A stretch of DNA of 26,179 nucleotides from Saccoglossus kowalevskii (taxonomy: Eukaryota; Hemichordata; Enteropneusta; Harrimaniidae): NCBI RefSeq assembly GCF_000003605.2, contig NW_003137824.1, positions 229,760-255,938 of the forward strand, written 5' to 3'. The position numbers and the translations under genes were made by a program. This document shows, one piece after another, positions 10,900-21,290 of the stretch (its first letter is position 1; each line of letters begins with the position of its first letter). The notes below the pieces were generated by a model. The model saw only the letters and a program-made list of their open reading frames with translations. It ran no database searches and was not told the origin of the DNA.

Positions 10900-11450
10900 G
10901 CATCTTTTTCTCCCGAAAATCAGCCTTGTCGCTGCATTTTTGACATCCTGTACCCTGGGCAGTGATCGAGTGTGGAACTGAATAGTGCATGAATGTAAAT
11001 TTTGGTATTTTTGTCAGCCACTTCTGATTTGAGATATTCTACGTAGTTGTTAGACAGATGATTCCTAAACATCACACAAAGATGTCTAGCTTACATTGGA
11101 TTGATTGATATAACGTCACCTACCGATTATCGAAATATCTGTTTAAGTAGAATTCAGTTAATAATATCATAATACACATGAAACGTCAAACGTAGTGCTC
11201 CGAGCGGTGAGCCCCGAGGTACACTCGACTTCAAACACGCATGGATGATGTGTGCCCTCTGACAGAAACACTCTACCGTTCAAATAGTAGTTAAACCATG
11301 CCAAGTCTGTTCCACTGATACCGAATTATTTTTTAATAATATATCATGATCCGAAGACTCAAAAGCCGCACTTAAATCGGGAATCACCAAAACAGAAATT
11401 TCCTGGTCATTATTAAGAGATTAAATTGTTGTAGGACATTTAACAAACAT
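10900..11450 (-). mobile_element. Degenerate non-LTR (LINE) reverse transcriptase remnant
   Basis: On the minus strand, frame-broken translation gives in order the blocks of a CR1/Jockey-type LINE reverse transcriptase: VLVIPDLSAAFESSDHDILL (about 11333-11411), LAWFNYYLNGRVFLSEG (about 11255-11305), VPRGSPLGALRLTF (about 11160-11222), and IHALFSSTLDHCPG (about 10952-11000). The catalytic YADD block expected between the last two is not readable. Stops and shifts separate the blocks. It is a dead 5'- and 3'-truncated copy, and the clade assignment is tentative. Confidence 0.8.
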
Positions 11451-13216
11451 GTACACGTATATTGAGGGGAAAGCAATCGAATGAAAATAACAAATGTAAC
11501 ACAAACCAAAGAAAGCTTACAACATACAGATTATATAAAGTTTATTTTGGATTTGAAAATTAAATACCATTCATCACTTTGGATTAGGGAAATAAGTAAA
11601 TTGCGAGTGGACACAAGCTGAAATATAATTGGGTGGACGCCTAAAATCTAAAAACTCTAAAAGGCAGTGCAAATAAATGCAAATTTTGTTGAAGATGAAC
11701 AACATTCCGTATTGGAGTACGAACTGGTTAATATGGTTAATAATAATTTTCATTTACTATGATTGGGCTAGATAAAATGTGTAAATTTTAAAATCGCTTC
11801 ACACTCATCATTATCATATTTTGCTCAATGTAAGGTTCTATGAAAAAATTATAAAAATTGGGTTTCCCTGCATTTTTTCCCCATAGGATGACCACCCTTT
11901 CCTAGCGATCATTTTGGAACAGGAAATGGAAAAAAGTATATACAACTGAATTTCATAAAAACCAGTTCAAGTACCCCAAGTTTGTATTTCAAATGAAAAA
12001 CACCAACCCCAAAATATAATTCAGCAAAGTTTAAGGAATATTCCTAATACGCTTACTTTTTTTTATTGAAAACGTTAGCAAAGTTAACGAGTTCGAATCT
12101 CGTATTTCATGTTCGTATGTGCATGTAATTTCGATCATTCCTGCACACAATACTCTTTAAATGTATTGAGATCTATATCTTTCATTTGACTAATCAGTAT
12201 GTCTTCTCTTCTTGACTGATGACACACAAAAGCTTCTGACAAAATGCCAGTCCGCTGTCTGAAAAGCAATTCAATGTAGTTTGGGTTAATTGATGTAATA
12301 AATTAACTAAATGTATCCACAATAAAAATATAACACTATGTTTTCCGAATTTATGATGCAATGCAATTGTCTGTGTTAATGTTTGTGAACTTTTGATTCT
12401 GCATTCTGGATGTAGTAATATACCGGTAGTCTGGTACGGGCAGTTGATTGGAATTTTAGTTAGGGTCAGTGATTGACAATAAATTCAAATTTGAAAATCA
12501 CCAGATGAAAAATATTCATGCTATTTACTAAACAGTAAGTTTGTTGCAAAGCATATATTTTCACACTAGAAATAAAGATTGCATATCTAATTACATCTAT
12601 TATTGACATGTGCTGTGCATGGGTATATGGTTATGATACATTCAATTCAAAATTAAAAACGATATACTAATTTCATAACAATCCGATCTTATTCAAAAAA
12701 CGACATGACTGTGATGAATTTGTTTGCACGTATCTGTTGTCCGACTTATTTAGCTGATTACCAGTGAATGGCTGTGTTAATTCTGTCATCGTTTAGGCTC
12801 ATGCGAGGTCCTGGACGGAACTCGACTCAGTGATTTGGAACTAATTACGATATAACCGTCGCTATTTAGACTACTATTTCTGACAGTTGGTATTCGCAGT
12901 TACTAATATAGTGAATGATTAATCAAAAGATATGACGTGTCCAGTACTTAGTGTGATTAGTTGAATGTGTGAAAGCCATGCCTTAGGGTCTTTAAACTGC
13001 TTTGTAATAGGTTAAGGTTTTGAAAGTGAATAAAGTTGTTTTGAGTTGGTCTTGGCGAGTACACCAGGACAGACGGAGTCTTGGAGAGTATTGGGCTAGT
13101 CTTGGGTCAGCCTTGCGATAGTCTTGGGCACTTTTCCCCAGGGCGCTGTGTCTTATAGAGTGCTCGACTGACCGACTAAAGACGAGAGCTGAAACGCATT
13201 TCCTTATGTGTGTCTT
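11451..13216. other. Intergenic stretch downstream of the SLC7 gene
   Basis: AT-rich, no coding signal. A T-run at 12059-12066 gives CAATAAAA on the minus strand and could serve as a distal poly(A) signal for the transporter, about 1.3 kb past its stop. At about 13040-13130 the motif GTCTTGG recurs four to five times at irregular spacing. Confidence 0.4.
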
Positions 13217-13345
13217 ATTTGATTGTAAGGTTTAAGTGACTTTCCCGATCCCGTACCTCAAGGGGACGCAATATAGAGAGCAGACGAGATTCCCCCCTGG
13301 CACGTGTGGAGAACCCAGAAGAGAAGAATTCCCCATGATATGACG
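13217..13345. repeat. Dispersed repeat R1, copy 1
   Basis: Shares TAAGTGACTTTCCCGATCCC and the adjoining GTACCTCAAGGGGACG, then a gapped match (TATAGAG, AGACGAG, CCCCATGATA), with 17054-17150 in the same orientation. It lies just past the transporter stop codon, inside its likely 3'UTR. No transposon hallmarks are visible. A SINE-like or MITE fragment is possible. Confidence 0.75.
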
Positions 13346-13358
13346 ATCAGACATTCCC

Positions 13359-13571
13359 CTACTCGTTCTCTCCATTGTTATTAGATGACTTACTTAGAGT
13401 ATTTGCGAGCCAATTTGGTTTGTTTTTCCACCAGTTCCCATATAAATAAGCTGGAATCCCCGTTAATATGATGACAGTACCAACGAATGCTTCAAATGGC
13501 ATTGAAAAAATAGACACAAACACTAAGAAATAACAAATGAGGGAAAAACAGATGGCGATCACAACCGGGAT
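13359..13571 (-). CDS. SLC7 exon 9 (terminal)
   Basis: Starts after GTTTCAG and codes TM11 and TM12, then [12 protein letters not shown] and a short hydrophilic tail, [11 protein letters not shown], with stop at 13361-13359. There is no recognisable trafficking motif in the tail. Confidence 0.95.
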   Translation of the reverse strand: MPVVIAICFSLICYFLVFVSIFSMPFEAFVGTVIILTGIPAYLYGNWWKNKPNWLANTLSKSSNNNGENE

Positions 13572-16500
13572 CTGAAACGATACAAAATGTGGGTTAATTG
13601 TCAGTTTCAAATCGTGTTTTATATTTTTAGATTTTACGTGATGTGTTTGTTCGAGTACTTCATGAAATGTGCCATGATGTTCAGGCTCGTTCGCAGCTAT
13701 GTCATTGGTAAATAAAATATTACCATTATTAGGCATTTATTATATTTAATATATATATAATATGTAATTTAAATCGACTGCATAACTACCGTACAATAAC
13801 GAGTAAATTCGCTTGATGCAATTTGTTTTATATTTATAGTTCCCTTTGTTTCATGATAAATCGTGTTCATGATAAATACCTTGAATGGCCTCTCCATATC
13901 CGGTCTCTTATAACGCAGCCAAACTAGTCCGGTGCCAACTATGGCAACAAACAACCAATACGAGAAGCTTGTGTAATTGATTAAGCTACCAACATCCGGG
14001 TACAGTCCGTAAAGGATGGATAAAAACATCTGTGAAGAAAATGTTGTGTTGTTTTACTCTTATGTGAGGCCATAATCAAATAACGTGTCATAGAATGAAA
14101 TGATATGATTAGTATTATACCGTGACGTGATCATAGTATATACATTTACCCTATACATATACAAGAACGGTCATAGTATCTGCACTTAACCTATATAATA
14201 TATTAACAGTGACCCTAGTATATATATAATGAACATATTATATGAATACGGAATATGGTCGTTTGTTGGGCGTCGCCAATCGTGACAAATTGTTCGCTGA
14301 TGTATGCAAACACAACCAACACGTATCACATTGGAGCCCACCTGATAAACTACCGTGTGATCTGACCGTTTTGTCAATAGTAATTATTTTATAAATTATG
14401 TTTTATTTTGTTGTGTTTTTAAACTGTAGAGTAAATCCTGGCTTATAGTGTCTCGTCCTTAAATTAAAAATTTCTTTAAACTGTAGATATTTAAAATTGA
14501 CTTTTGAAATGGTTGCTCTCACTACCAAAGTCACGCAACTAGCGTAGTACTATTTTAATATTTACAAAGACGTTGTAGTTCATACTATCAAAAATAAGAC
14601 GTTTCAGTTTCAAATATTGTACTATATCCATTGCTTTATTCCACGGACAGTTTCACATATTAAACATACATTTTCCAAGATTACTAACGCTTCTGTCTCC
14701 TTCCTGAAGTCAAATGCCTTCTTCTTTAAAAAAAACACAATCGTAAACGGGTATTGAACAATCCATGTCTACGTTCAGTGAATAATTTCACCAAAGTTTT
14801 ATAACTCTGGTTTCCCAGTTATGCCCTTCGCCGGGCATCCGAGGCTCAGTTACAGTAGCGCAGAAGCAAGAGTCTGATGAACAGTGGCATTGTCAGTGTA
14901 CATGTAAACATGAAGATAATATATGAAGAGTAAACATAGCATATAAACAATAAGATTGGTATTACCATGGAAATTAATGCTGGCATAGGAGTCATAAATT
15001 GAATATGCACCATTCCAAGTAGATCTGGCATTAGACCGTCACGAGCGCCAACAAATATTAGTCTACAATAGAAATTTATTACTTTATTGTAAAACGACAA
15101 GTGAGTTAGATCAAGAGAATTTGACCATTGTGTTTACTCAAACAAGTTATATGTTGACCATATGTACAATAATGTTGGTCTGGTGAGCAACTTACATATA
15201 TATTAAATGGGATGGTATATGGATATAGGTATGTATGCCTTATATTACCTTGATAGCGCCATAGCTTGTCCGTTAGCAGCTCCGAACGTTGAAAGGGCAA
15301 CAGCGACTGGCATCAACCAGGCCATACTGCCGAGAGTTTTGTCACCGAACGTCTAATAATATAAGAAACGTAAATCAGTTCGAAACTGGATAGTGTAGAG
15401 CAGTGTGATGCAGCACCTGGTAATTTGACAGTCATGCATACCAGTGAGATAAACAACTTATTTAGTATTTCGGTGTGGGCCATTTGTCGAAAAACTGTTT
15501 AATTACAAACCAACTTACAACCGCGACTGCCGGTGAGTTTAACATTTCTGTTGGCGTCATTGCTGCAAAGTATGCCACGTTGGTGAGAACATACACAACG
15601 GTAATGAGAATCATTGATGAAGTCAATGAAATCGGGAAGTCTCTGAAATGATAAAAAAAACTCTTAGAGTTTCTGTGCAGCATAAAACGTGGTCGAAAAT
15701 ATACGCAATATGTAGTATTCAATGTGTATTAATTTACCGTTTAGGGTTGGTCATCTCCTCAGTGATTGCGTTGATGCATGACCTACAAATAAAAATGATG
15801 CGTTACAACAGCGGCACTATGTGGCAAATGCGTGGATAGGGGGGTGATCCTGGAAAGAGATTGTTTGTTTCCATGACACCCAAAGTGGTTAAATTATTAT
15901 GATCACTATTAAAGACTTTCACTTAGATTATTCGAGGTTGTGTGTTTCGTCGAATTCTCTATGTGAATACTAACACTAAAACGACTCATACTAAAAATGT
16001 AACATTAATTTCCACTTAAAAGAGCGGGATGAAAAATTGGTGAGTGCTTTGTTCGTTGGATCACTGTTAAAAAATAGATACAACTAATATTTAAACTGTC
16101 AGTATTATCACAGGCAAAGATAACCCTCCTTTATTAAAGTAAACATTGGAAGAAGTGCAAAATATATGGGCGTGTATGTTGATATCTCCATAACATATTT
16201 GTGTTTCCGATCCTCGTTCGTTCCTTCGTTAATATTGTCCACTTCTCTCCTCAAATACAATGTGGCGAGAATAATGCATTTTAAAAACCTTGTTTTACCA
16301 CAGAGAAAGATGCATCATTTAATTCTGACAATGTCGCATCTTTCTAATTTGTATGATAATAGGTTTCTGGCGCTTCGAAAATTGTCATTTTTCATTTTTG
16401 TGGTGGTCAACATGTAGCGAGCGTTCGAATGTTGTGGAAACAGTCAAGTTATTATTAAAGCGGGAGGGTCGTCAACTCCGCACGCGCGAGAATCGAGTCC

Positions 16501-19500
16501 CAAGCGACGATAACAACACACGCTAAGAGCGCAAAGGCTCATGAGTAGACGCTTGTTTGTAAACAATGACACGATATGGCCACTTGACGCATGCATAGGT
16601 GACGACACTCGCGCTTGAACACGCGCTTTGTATGCATTACAACTGATGCGGCGCGACGACTGTGACGTTTTAACGTAAAACTTCTTACCATCCGGCATAT
16701 GCGAATAATCCATTATAAAAAGCTAATGACAAACGTGACACTGTGGTACCAGGTCCGTCGAAAGAGAAGTTTTCCGTGTTTCCTATATATTGACATACAA
16801 GATATATGTATCATTACTGCATGGAATCATTCGCATAATATACAGATTATTGTAAATATGTCAAGTTCATACCTTGGGTATTTTTGAGCGAGTTTGAATA
16901 ATATTTCATATTTTATTATGGTACTATTATTTACTGCCACAGACAGTTTACTAGGGCAGTTCCATGATTTAAACACGTGCTGGCGACGTTGCGTAGGCGC
17001 TAGAATTAACCACTTTTGAAGAGGACGTTCAGAGTTTATTAATGAACGAGTGTATTTGACTGTAGAGTATAAGTGACTTTCCCGATCCCGTACCTCAAGG
17101 GGACGAGTTATAGAGACGAGACGAATTTTACCCCATGATAAACGCACTAACTGACAAAAAAAGAACATTTCATTTTGCGAGCAAATTATACTAAACACAT
17201 TATTATGTTTTGACACGTCGTCGCCAGAATCTATGTACTCAGGGACTTGACAATAACCCGGCAGACGTTCAGTCAATTTCTTGGCTTTTATGGTTTTCCA
17301 AATGGAGATAAATTATTATAATAGTATATTCCATCTTTATATTCGTCTGAAATCCGTTGAAACATTCCGCGGGTGACTTGCCCCGACACAGTCAAGATGT
17401 CTTCAATAAGTAACGTTCCTGTGTCTTGGTTGAAGGAATTTACCATTGTCGGACTATTAGTTTCTTCCCTTGGAATTTACATTCATTATGGAACTAAAGT
17501 CACTGTTTGGGCGCAGACGATCATTTATGCGATTACAATTTCTTACTCAAAAACATTCATTACTAAACCCGCTATGCTGCCGGTGGCACTGGAAGTGAAT
17601 TGACTATTTCGATAATTAAGATTTCAAAACTATGAATGATCCAATAATGGAAACGCACCAGTCAATTGTCCGCTGGTGTATAATGAAATAATGAACGCCC
17701 AAAGGCGGCGGCACGAAATTTAGCCTAGGGAGTGACCTTACTATGGAGTCCGGGCATGATCTCCTTCAAAATGTTTATTTCCTGCATTTTGAGGGGCAAT
17801 TTTTGCTGACACAAAGGATTTCAGCTTGATTTTGGAGGGGCGACGACACCTCTCCCGAACATTTTTTCCCGAAGAGAACGACGCCCCCCCCCTGTGCCGC
17901 CGGCACTTACGCTGTTTAGACAGTAAACAAAGCAGTATTCGTTAATGCACTAATGAAAACTCTAGTGTGTGTGCTCTTTTGATTATCTATATGCGTGTAT
18001 ACTAGTAATCACATTAGGTAAATTTTTGCGCATGCGCAGTTGCGTTTTAGCCGAAGAGAACGGCTATAGTGTGTAGGATATATAGAAGATAATATTTGGT
18101 AATCGTAGTCCTAAATAACTATTAAAAATAGCTAGACGTTTCGAGCAATGGCTCTTTATCGATAGCATAGAAGAAAGTGTACGACATTGATTTGTCGTGA
18201 AATAAAAACGATGCTTTGCAGCAAACAAATTTACTGTCTTTTTGGAATGAAAATAAACAAGATTAATGCGCACATGTGCTGATTATTACTGCATGTACCA
18301 AAACACTATCAACTTACCCTGCACCAAAAGAGCGATACCGACTATTATGATGATTGCCAGCCCAATTAATTTAGCCACAGTACACACGTTTTGAACCCAG
18401 GCAGCTCCTCTCACAGTGATACAGTTGTACGAATATATAAGAACTGAAAACAACGATGATTTAAATTAAGTGAAATAATTTTACCCATGTGATACATAAC
18501 ACAATAAATGTATTAGCCATACTTTCACGTGAATACTAAGCTGACACCTATGAGGTGTTCAATATTTGAGTCGTACTGGGAGAAACAATGACGTTTTGCG
18601 TTTGGTGTATTATACTGATCTGCGATGTTTTGGGTCTGTGCTTTATTGCAGATGAACCCATGAATGAATTGTCCTGGTTGGTGTACCAATGCGAAACGCG
18701 GTTACATTATAACCTTGTTGATATGTAGACGAGGACAACAACAATAAAAACAAGAGTATGATGTAACTTCAGCGTTGGTTACAGAATTTCTTTACAATAT
18801 TCATTTTAATCTTCAATAAAGGATTTATTTACTTAGCAATCACGTGACGACATGATGGTTTTGCATGTAACGTAATACTGAATTTTAATTGATGGCATGT
18901 TAAAAGTTAAAATTATATACTGTAAAGAGGTATCCGATCGCGCGAGAAACACTTCAACAAAACAAAATGGCCTCTAGTCGGCCGTTTTGAATCAAAACAA
19001 AATAAATGGCAAAGCAAAATGATGAAGTGCATAAATAAAGTCAAAAATAGGTTTTTCCTCTTGTCCTAGTAAAAATTGGTTTTTGTTTTTGTTTTTTAAA
19101 CGAATTTAACAATATCACAGATAACTGTTGAAAGCCTAATATTTATTTAATAATGCGTTCCAGCATGCATTATAGAAAATTGATTTATAACACACACAAA
19201 TTTCACCCATTCAACCGTAAAAAGAAAAACGTACATATGACTTGTACCAAGTTCAAACAAATCCAGAAGAAATGTCGGATGCTCGGACTGCGTCAGATGA
19301 GGGGCAATAAAAAAGTTGAACTATTACAGTGTCAACTGTAGTCACCATAAAATATAGCGGCCTGTGTTAATCTAGTCAATCGTATTTGTTTAAGATTGTA
19401 ATGATAATTTACCGTATCAGGTGAAGTTTCTAAAAATTTTCTCACACTAGCAACGCAAACATAAAACAGACTGAGTTCGTGGATGTCTGTCAGTGATAAT

Positions 19501-20772
19501 CACTTGTTTTAAACTTGTTTTGTGCCAGTTATTGCAGTTAAATGAGGCGGGATGTTGGGAAACTCGATTTCCTTGGCAGCTCACATTGGATTGATACCAC
19601 AGGAAGTCTATGAACTATAATCAACTGTACGCCCATTCTGTATATACGCCCATCCTGTAGGGATGTAGTGTGTAATTAAAGCAAAAACAAGGGATCACAC
19701 ATTTTTTTAAATTGGAAAACAGACGAAAAAATGCCGAATACTTTGGTTTTATTTCCCAATCGAGAATAAAATCGGGAAAACTGAACGGATTGACTTTATT
19801 AATAATGTCTGTTATTAATAAATAAAATTTGACTTTCGGTCAGTGGATTTGGCCTCAGTGCTCATTGAGTCTGTAGCGCATTTCCATCTAAGGTATGGGT
19901 GCACCATAGACCTTACTGTATCCCTTTATATTGGAGGGTATATGTTTACACAAAGGTATTCAACCAAGGTAGGATTTGAGTAGTCTGATGCAATAACCAC
20001 CACGCATCCAGTTGAAACTCTAATCAAATTTTAAATGTCAGCGTTAAATGCGAGTTTCGGGTCCAGATAGTAGTACATGTACATCATGAAAACTATAGGG
20101 CGATGGCAGAATTGGTAAAAAAACACACACACAGGCACACACACACACAAATTCTAATGATTCACTATATACATGACACCGTTCAATTCGTCTAATATAT
20201 TTGTCATCAAGAATATATGTGTTTGATGTGTACTTACTGATGCATGCTTCTGCTATCAGGGTCACGGCCCAGCCAGGTGGGTCACAATCGCTATAAAATG
20301 GAACTACTGCATATATAGCAAACGTCTGGCAAATAATGGACACATTGCCTGGTGCTACAATTAAAAAGTTAATCCAAAGCATGAGAAACGCCAGAACTTC
20401 CCCAAACGCCTCATTCAAATATGTGTACTCGCCGCCGGACTTGGGGATGGCGCATCCTAGTTCAGCGTAACACAGTGCTCCTAGGAATGCGATAAAACCA
20501 CATGCGGCCCACACGATAAGAGCAGTTCCAACGGACCCACTGTAGTATAGTACACCTTTGGGCGATATAAAGATTCCCGATCCTATAATGGAACCCATTA
20601 TCACACAAGTTGCTGCGAATAAGTTAATTTGTTTCTTCATCGCGACGCCACTTTGTTGGTCGACACTGCCGTTTGGCACCGCGACGATCGACATTTCGCC
20701 ACCACCATCTTCAAGCTCTGGCCGCTTTCGCTGTTTCAGTTCAGAGTCTGACATTATGTCGGACGTCGCCAT
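13359..20772 (-). CDS. SLC7 light-chain amino-acid transporter (LAT / y+LAT / b0,+AT-like), nine exons
   Basis: Joining 20772-20238, 18443-18318, 16782-16689, 15782-15738, 15642-15519, 15352-15249, 15062-14966, 14029-13880 and 13571-13359 gives 495 codons plus stop, with GT-AG introns and consistent phase throughout. Family members are about 490-535 residues with 12 membrane helices. Signatures: GSGIF at residues 64-68 (unwound TM1 binding loop), GALCYAELG 98-106, KSGGEY 111-116, FAYAGW 247-252 (TM6 gate), TEE-NP after TM6, and [11 protein letters not shown] near the C-terminus. Cys163 in SDCDPP sits where light chains form the disulphide with a heavy subunit (CD98hc or rBAT type), so a plasma-membrane heterodimeric exchanger is expected. 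The ATG at 20772 is the first after an in-frame TGA at 20808-20806 and has G at -3 and +4. An internal Met at residue 7 is an alternative. The substrate is uncertain: the sequence mixes LAT-like and b0,+AT-like blocks (STFGAANG). AAGWSCIN-type TM6 residues differ from studied members. Confidence 0.96.
13880..14029 (-). CDS. SLC7 exon 8
   Basis: 150 bases (50 codons, phase 0 at both ends) between CTTCACAG and GTATTT. It codes TM9 and TM10 ([20 protein letters not shown]) and the basic cytosolic loop [12 protein letters not shown] conserved in the family. Confidence 0.95.
14966..15062 (-). CDS. SLC7 exon 7
   Basis: 97 bases between ATTGTAG and GTAATA. It codes [20 protein letters not shown] and [11 protein letters not shown], the loop and start of TM9. 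The expected family length is kept only if splicing occurs at 14965. The open frame that continues is intronic. Confidence 0.93.
15249..15352 (-). CDS. SLC7 exon 6
   Basis: 104 bases between ATTATTAG and GTAATA. It codes [16 protein letters not shown] and [17 protein letters not shown], i.e. TM8. The GAANG block is closest to b0,+AT-type light chains. Leaves in phase 2. Confidence 0.94.
15519..15642 (-). CDS. SLC7 exon 5
   Basis: 124 bases from acceptor TTTCAG to donor GTAAGT. It completes the NPKR turn and codes TM7 ([14 protein letters not shown]) and the [10 protein letters not shown] loop. Leaves in phase 0. Confidence 0.94.
15738..15782 (-). CDS. SLC7 exon 4 (45-base micro-exon)
   Basis: A 45-base exon between TTATTTGTAG and GTAAAT. 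It codes [14 protein letters not shown], the second half of TM6 and the conserved TEE-NP turn, entering and leaving in phase 2. It is required to keep the frame between exons 3 and 5. Confidence 0.92.
16460..16616 (-). mobile_element. GTCGTC-end MITE, copy in SLC7 intron 3
   Basis: The reverse complement of this stretch aligns along its whole length with 21606-21760: shared GTCATTGTTTACAAACAA, TTAGCGTGTGTT, TTATCGTCG, TTGGGACTC and GTCGTCACCT. The ends are GCGGGAGGGTCGTC on one side and a degenerate CGAGTGTCGTCACC on the other. It is preceded by ATTAAA. No coding capacity. A second fragment, 16617-16665, ending GATGCGGCGCGACGACTG, matches the end of the 21168 element and may be a separate insertion. 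Confidence 0.75.
16617..16665. mobile_element. Fragment related to the 21168-21290 element
   Basis: Contains GAACACGCGCT and GATGCGGCGCGACGACTG. The reverse complement of the latter (GTCGTCGCGCCGCATC) is identical to the left end of the element at 21168, and GAACACGCGCT is next to that element's right end. Likely a deletion derivative of the same family. Confidence 0.5.
16689..16782 (-). CDS. SLC7 exon 3
   Basis: 94 bases after ATATATAG, ending at donor GTAAGA. It codes NTENFSFDG (extracellular loop) and [13 protein letters not shown] of TM6, leaving phase 2 so that TG joins the next exon's G to give Trp252. The family alignment runs without a gap across both junctions. Confidence 0.92.
17054..17150. 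repeat. Dispersed repeat R1, copy 2 (SLC7 intron 2)
   Basis: Same orientation as the copy at 13217-13345. It shares TAAGTGACTTTCCCGATCCC and GTACCTCAAGGGGACG exactly, with looser similarity on both sides (ATTTGACTGTA, CCCCATGATAA). Confidence 0.75.
17397..17603 (+). pseudogene. Weak VKOR-like first-exon fragment, antisense in SLC7 intron 2
   Basis: An ATG-started frame of 68 codons begins [20 protein letters not shown] and continues with LGIYIHY, one hydrophobic segment. This is reminiscent of the N-terminus and first membrane helix of vitamin K epoxide reductases. Further on, SYSKTF resembles the SCS-VF block but lacks its cysteine, and in the next frame LCD appears where the family has ALCD. 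If related, it is a frameshifted relic without catalytic cysteines. Chance is a serious alternative. Confidence 0.2.
17704..17904. mobile_element. Possible small inverted-repeat element in SLC7 intron 2
   Basis: GGCGGCGGCAC at the left and GTGCCGCCGGC at the right are near-complementary, about 200 bases apart, enclosing a GC-richer stretch with GGGGCGACGACACC and a run of C. The preceding AAA-GGCGG boundary resembles the GTCGTC-end elements. Target duplications are not clear. Confidence 0.35.
18318..18443 (-). CDS. SLC7 exon 2
   Basis: 126 bases from acceptor TGTTTTCAG to donor GTAAGT. It codes residues 179-220, with TM5 and the [13 protein letters not shown] block typical of the family. Enters and leaves in phase 1. 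Too short to stand out as an open frame. Confidence 0.93.
18963..18989. repeat. 27-bp hairpin related to the 25-kb array, in intron 1
   Basis: CAAAATGGCC, a 7-base spacer, and GGCCGTTTTG form an inverted repeat. Total length and arms match the hairpins at 25193, 25463 and 25764 (CAAAATGGC, 9 bases, GCCATTTTG). Here the pairing has one G-T type mismatch position. Confidence 0.6.
20117..20150. repeat. (CA)n microsatellite
   Basis: An interrupted CA run (A-run, then CACACACACA, GG interruption, CACACACACACA) in intron 1, about 90 bases past the exon 1 donor. Likely polymorphic. Confidence 0.9.
20238..20772 (-). CDS. SLC7 exon 1
   Basis: Codes residues 1-178: cytosolic N-terminus with KQRKRPE, TM1 with GSGIF, TM2-TM4 and the loop with Cys163. 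It ends in phase 1 before GTAAGT (intron base 20237). Reading past the donor gives the spurious extension to 20044. Confidence 0.95.
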
Positions 20773-20827
20773 ATCGCCTTTGAAATTGATTCGCAATAGC
20801 ACACCTCAACATGTGAACGATCGCTGT

Positions 20828-20873
20828 CTATAAATAAGTGATAATAATAAGTGACGTATCTTGGTCACGTGAC
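20828..20873 (-). promoter_or_regulatory. Candidate promoter of the SLC7 gene: E-box palindrome, CRE-like site, TATA-like site
   Basis: GTCACGTGAC, a perfect 10-base palindrome of the MITF/TFE (CLEAR-type) E-box class, lies at 20864-20873, 92 bases upstream of the ATG. TGACGTA (CRE/ATF half-site type) is at 20852-20858. TATTTATAG on the coding strand is at 20828-20836. Clustering just upstream of the first exon suggests a core promoter. The transcription start is unknown and function is inferred from motif identity only. Confidence 0.45.
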
Positions 20874-21167
20874 TGTCATAATCGACTGGCGATTTATTTA
20901 CACACTTTGCTTATTAAGATGTACGAGCAGCGTGTCCATGTATTGCGTCATCTTTCAAAGCGATAATGAATATTTGATTGACAAATTTATTTACCGTCAT
21001 TAATATACAGCCATGACCGGAAAAGGTCATCTTGAATGACGACATCCTTTATGTGACCTGCTTCTTCCCGTGTAAGTGTCTCATGTTTGATCTTATTTTG
21101 TTTTTCAAACGGGTTTCATACAAATCGGTGATTTTTTAAATCAGCGGATCTGTGTAAATGTTTAAAA

Positions 21168-21290
21168 GGCGGTGGTCGTCGCGCCGCATCCTGTTCGATA
21201 TGGGACTCATAGCGACGTATACAACGCGTGGAAAATACGTAGTTTATTCACATGAAATTTGAACACGCGCTGCGCGACGACCACCGCGCC
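21168..21290. mobile_element. 123-bp MITE-like element with GTCGTC termini
   Basis: The left end GGCGGTGGTCGTCGCGCC and the reverse-complemented right end GGCGCGGTGGTCGTCGCGC match apart from a two-base gap. Both sides are flanked by TTAAAA (21162-21167 and 21291-21296), a plausible target-site duplication. It lies about 400 bp upstream of the SLC7 start codon. No protein is encoded. Confidence 0.75.

Noticed and set aside
12087-12103. tRNA T-arm-like hairpin (ACGAG, loop TTCGAAT, CTCGT)
   Set aside because: The stem and loop are perfect for a T arm and B box, but no matching acceptor stem, D arm or anticodon arm lies at the right distance. At most a SINE relic.
16444-16713. 89-codon minus-strand frame
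   Set aside because: Covers the MITE copy and only clips exon 3 in the wrong frame.
16827-17276. 149-codon minus-strand frame in SLC7 intron 2
   Set aside because: Spans repeat R1 and ends near the exon 3 acceptor. Composition is not protein-like and the spliced exon 3 uses a different boundary.
20044-20237. Extension of SLC7 exon 1 frame past residue 178
   Set aside because: It reads into the intron and the CA microsatellite after a strong GTAAGT donor. The family alignment continues in exon 2 instead.
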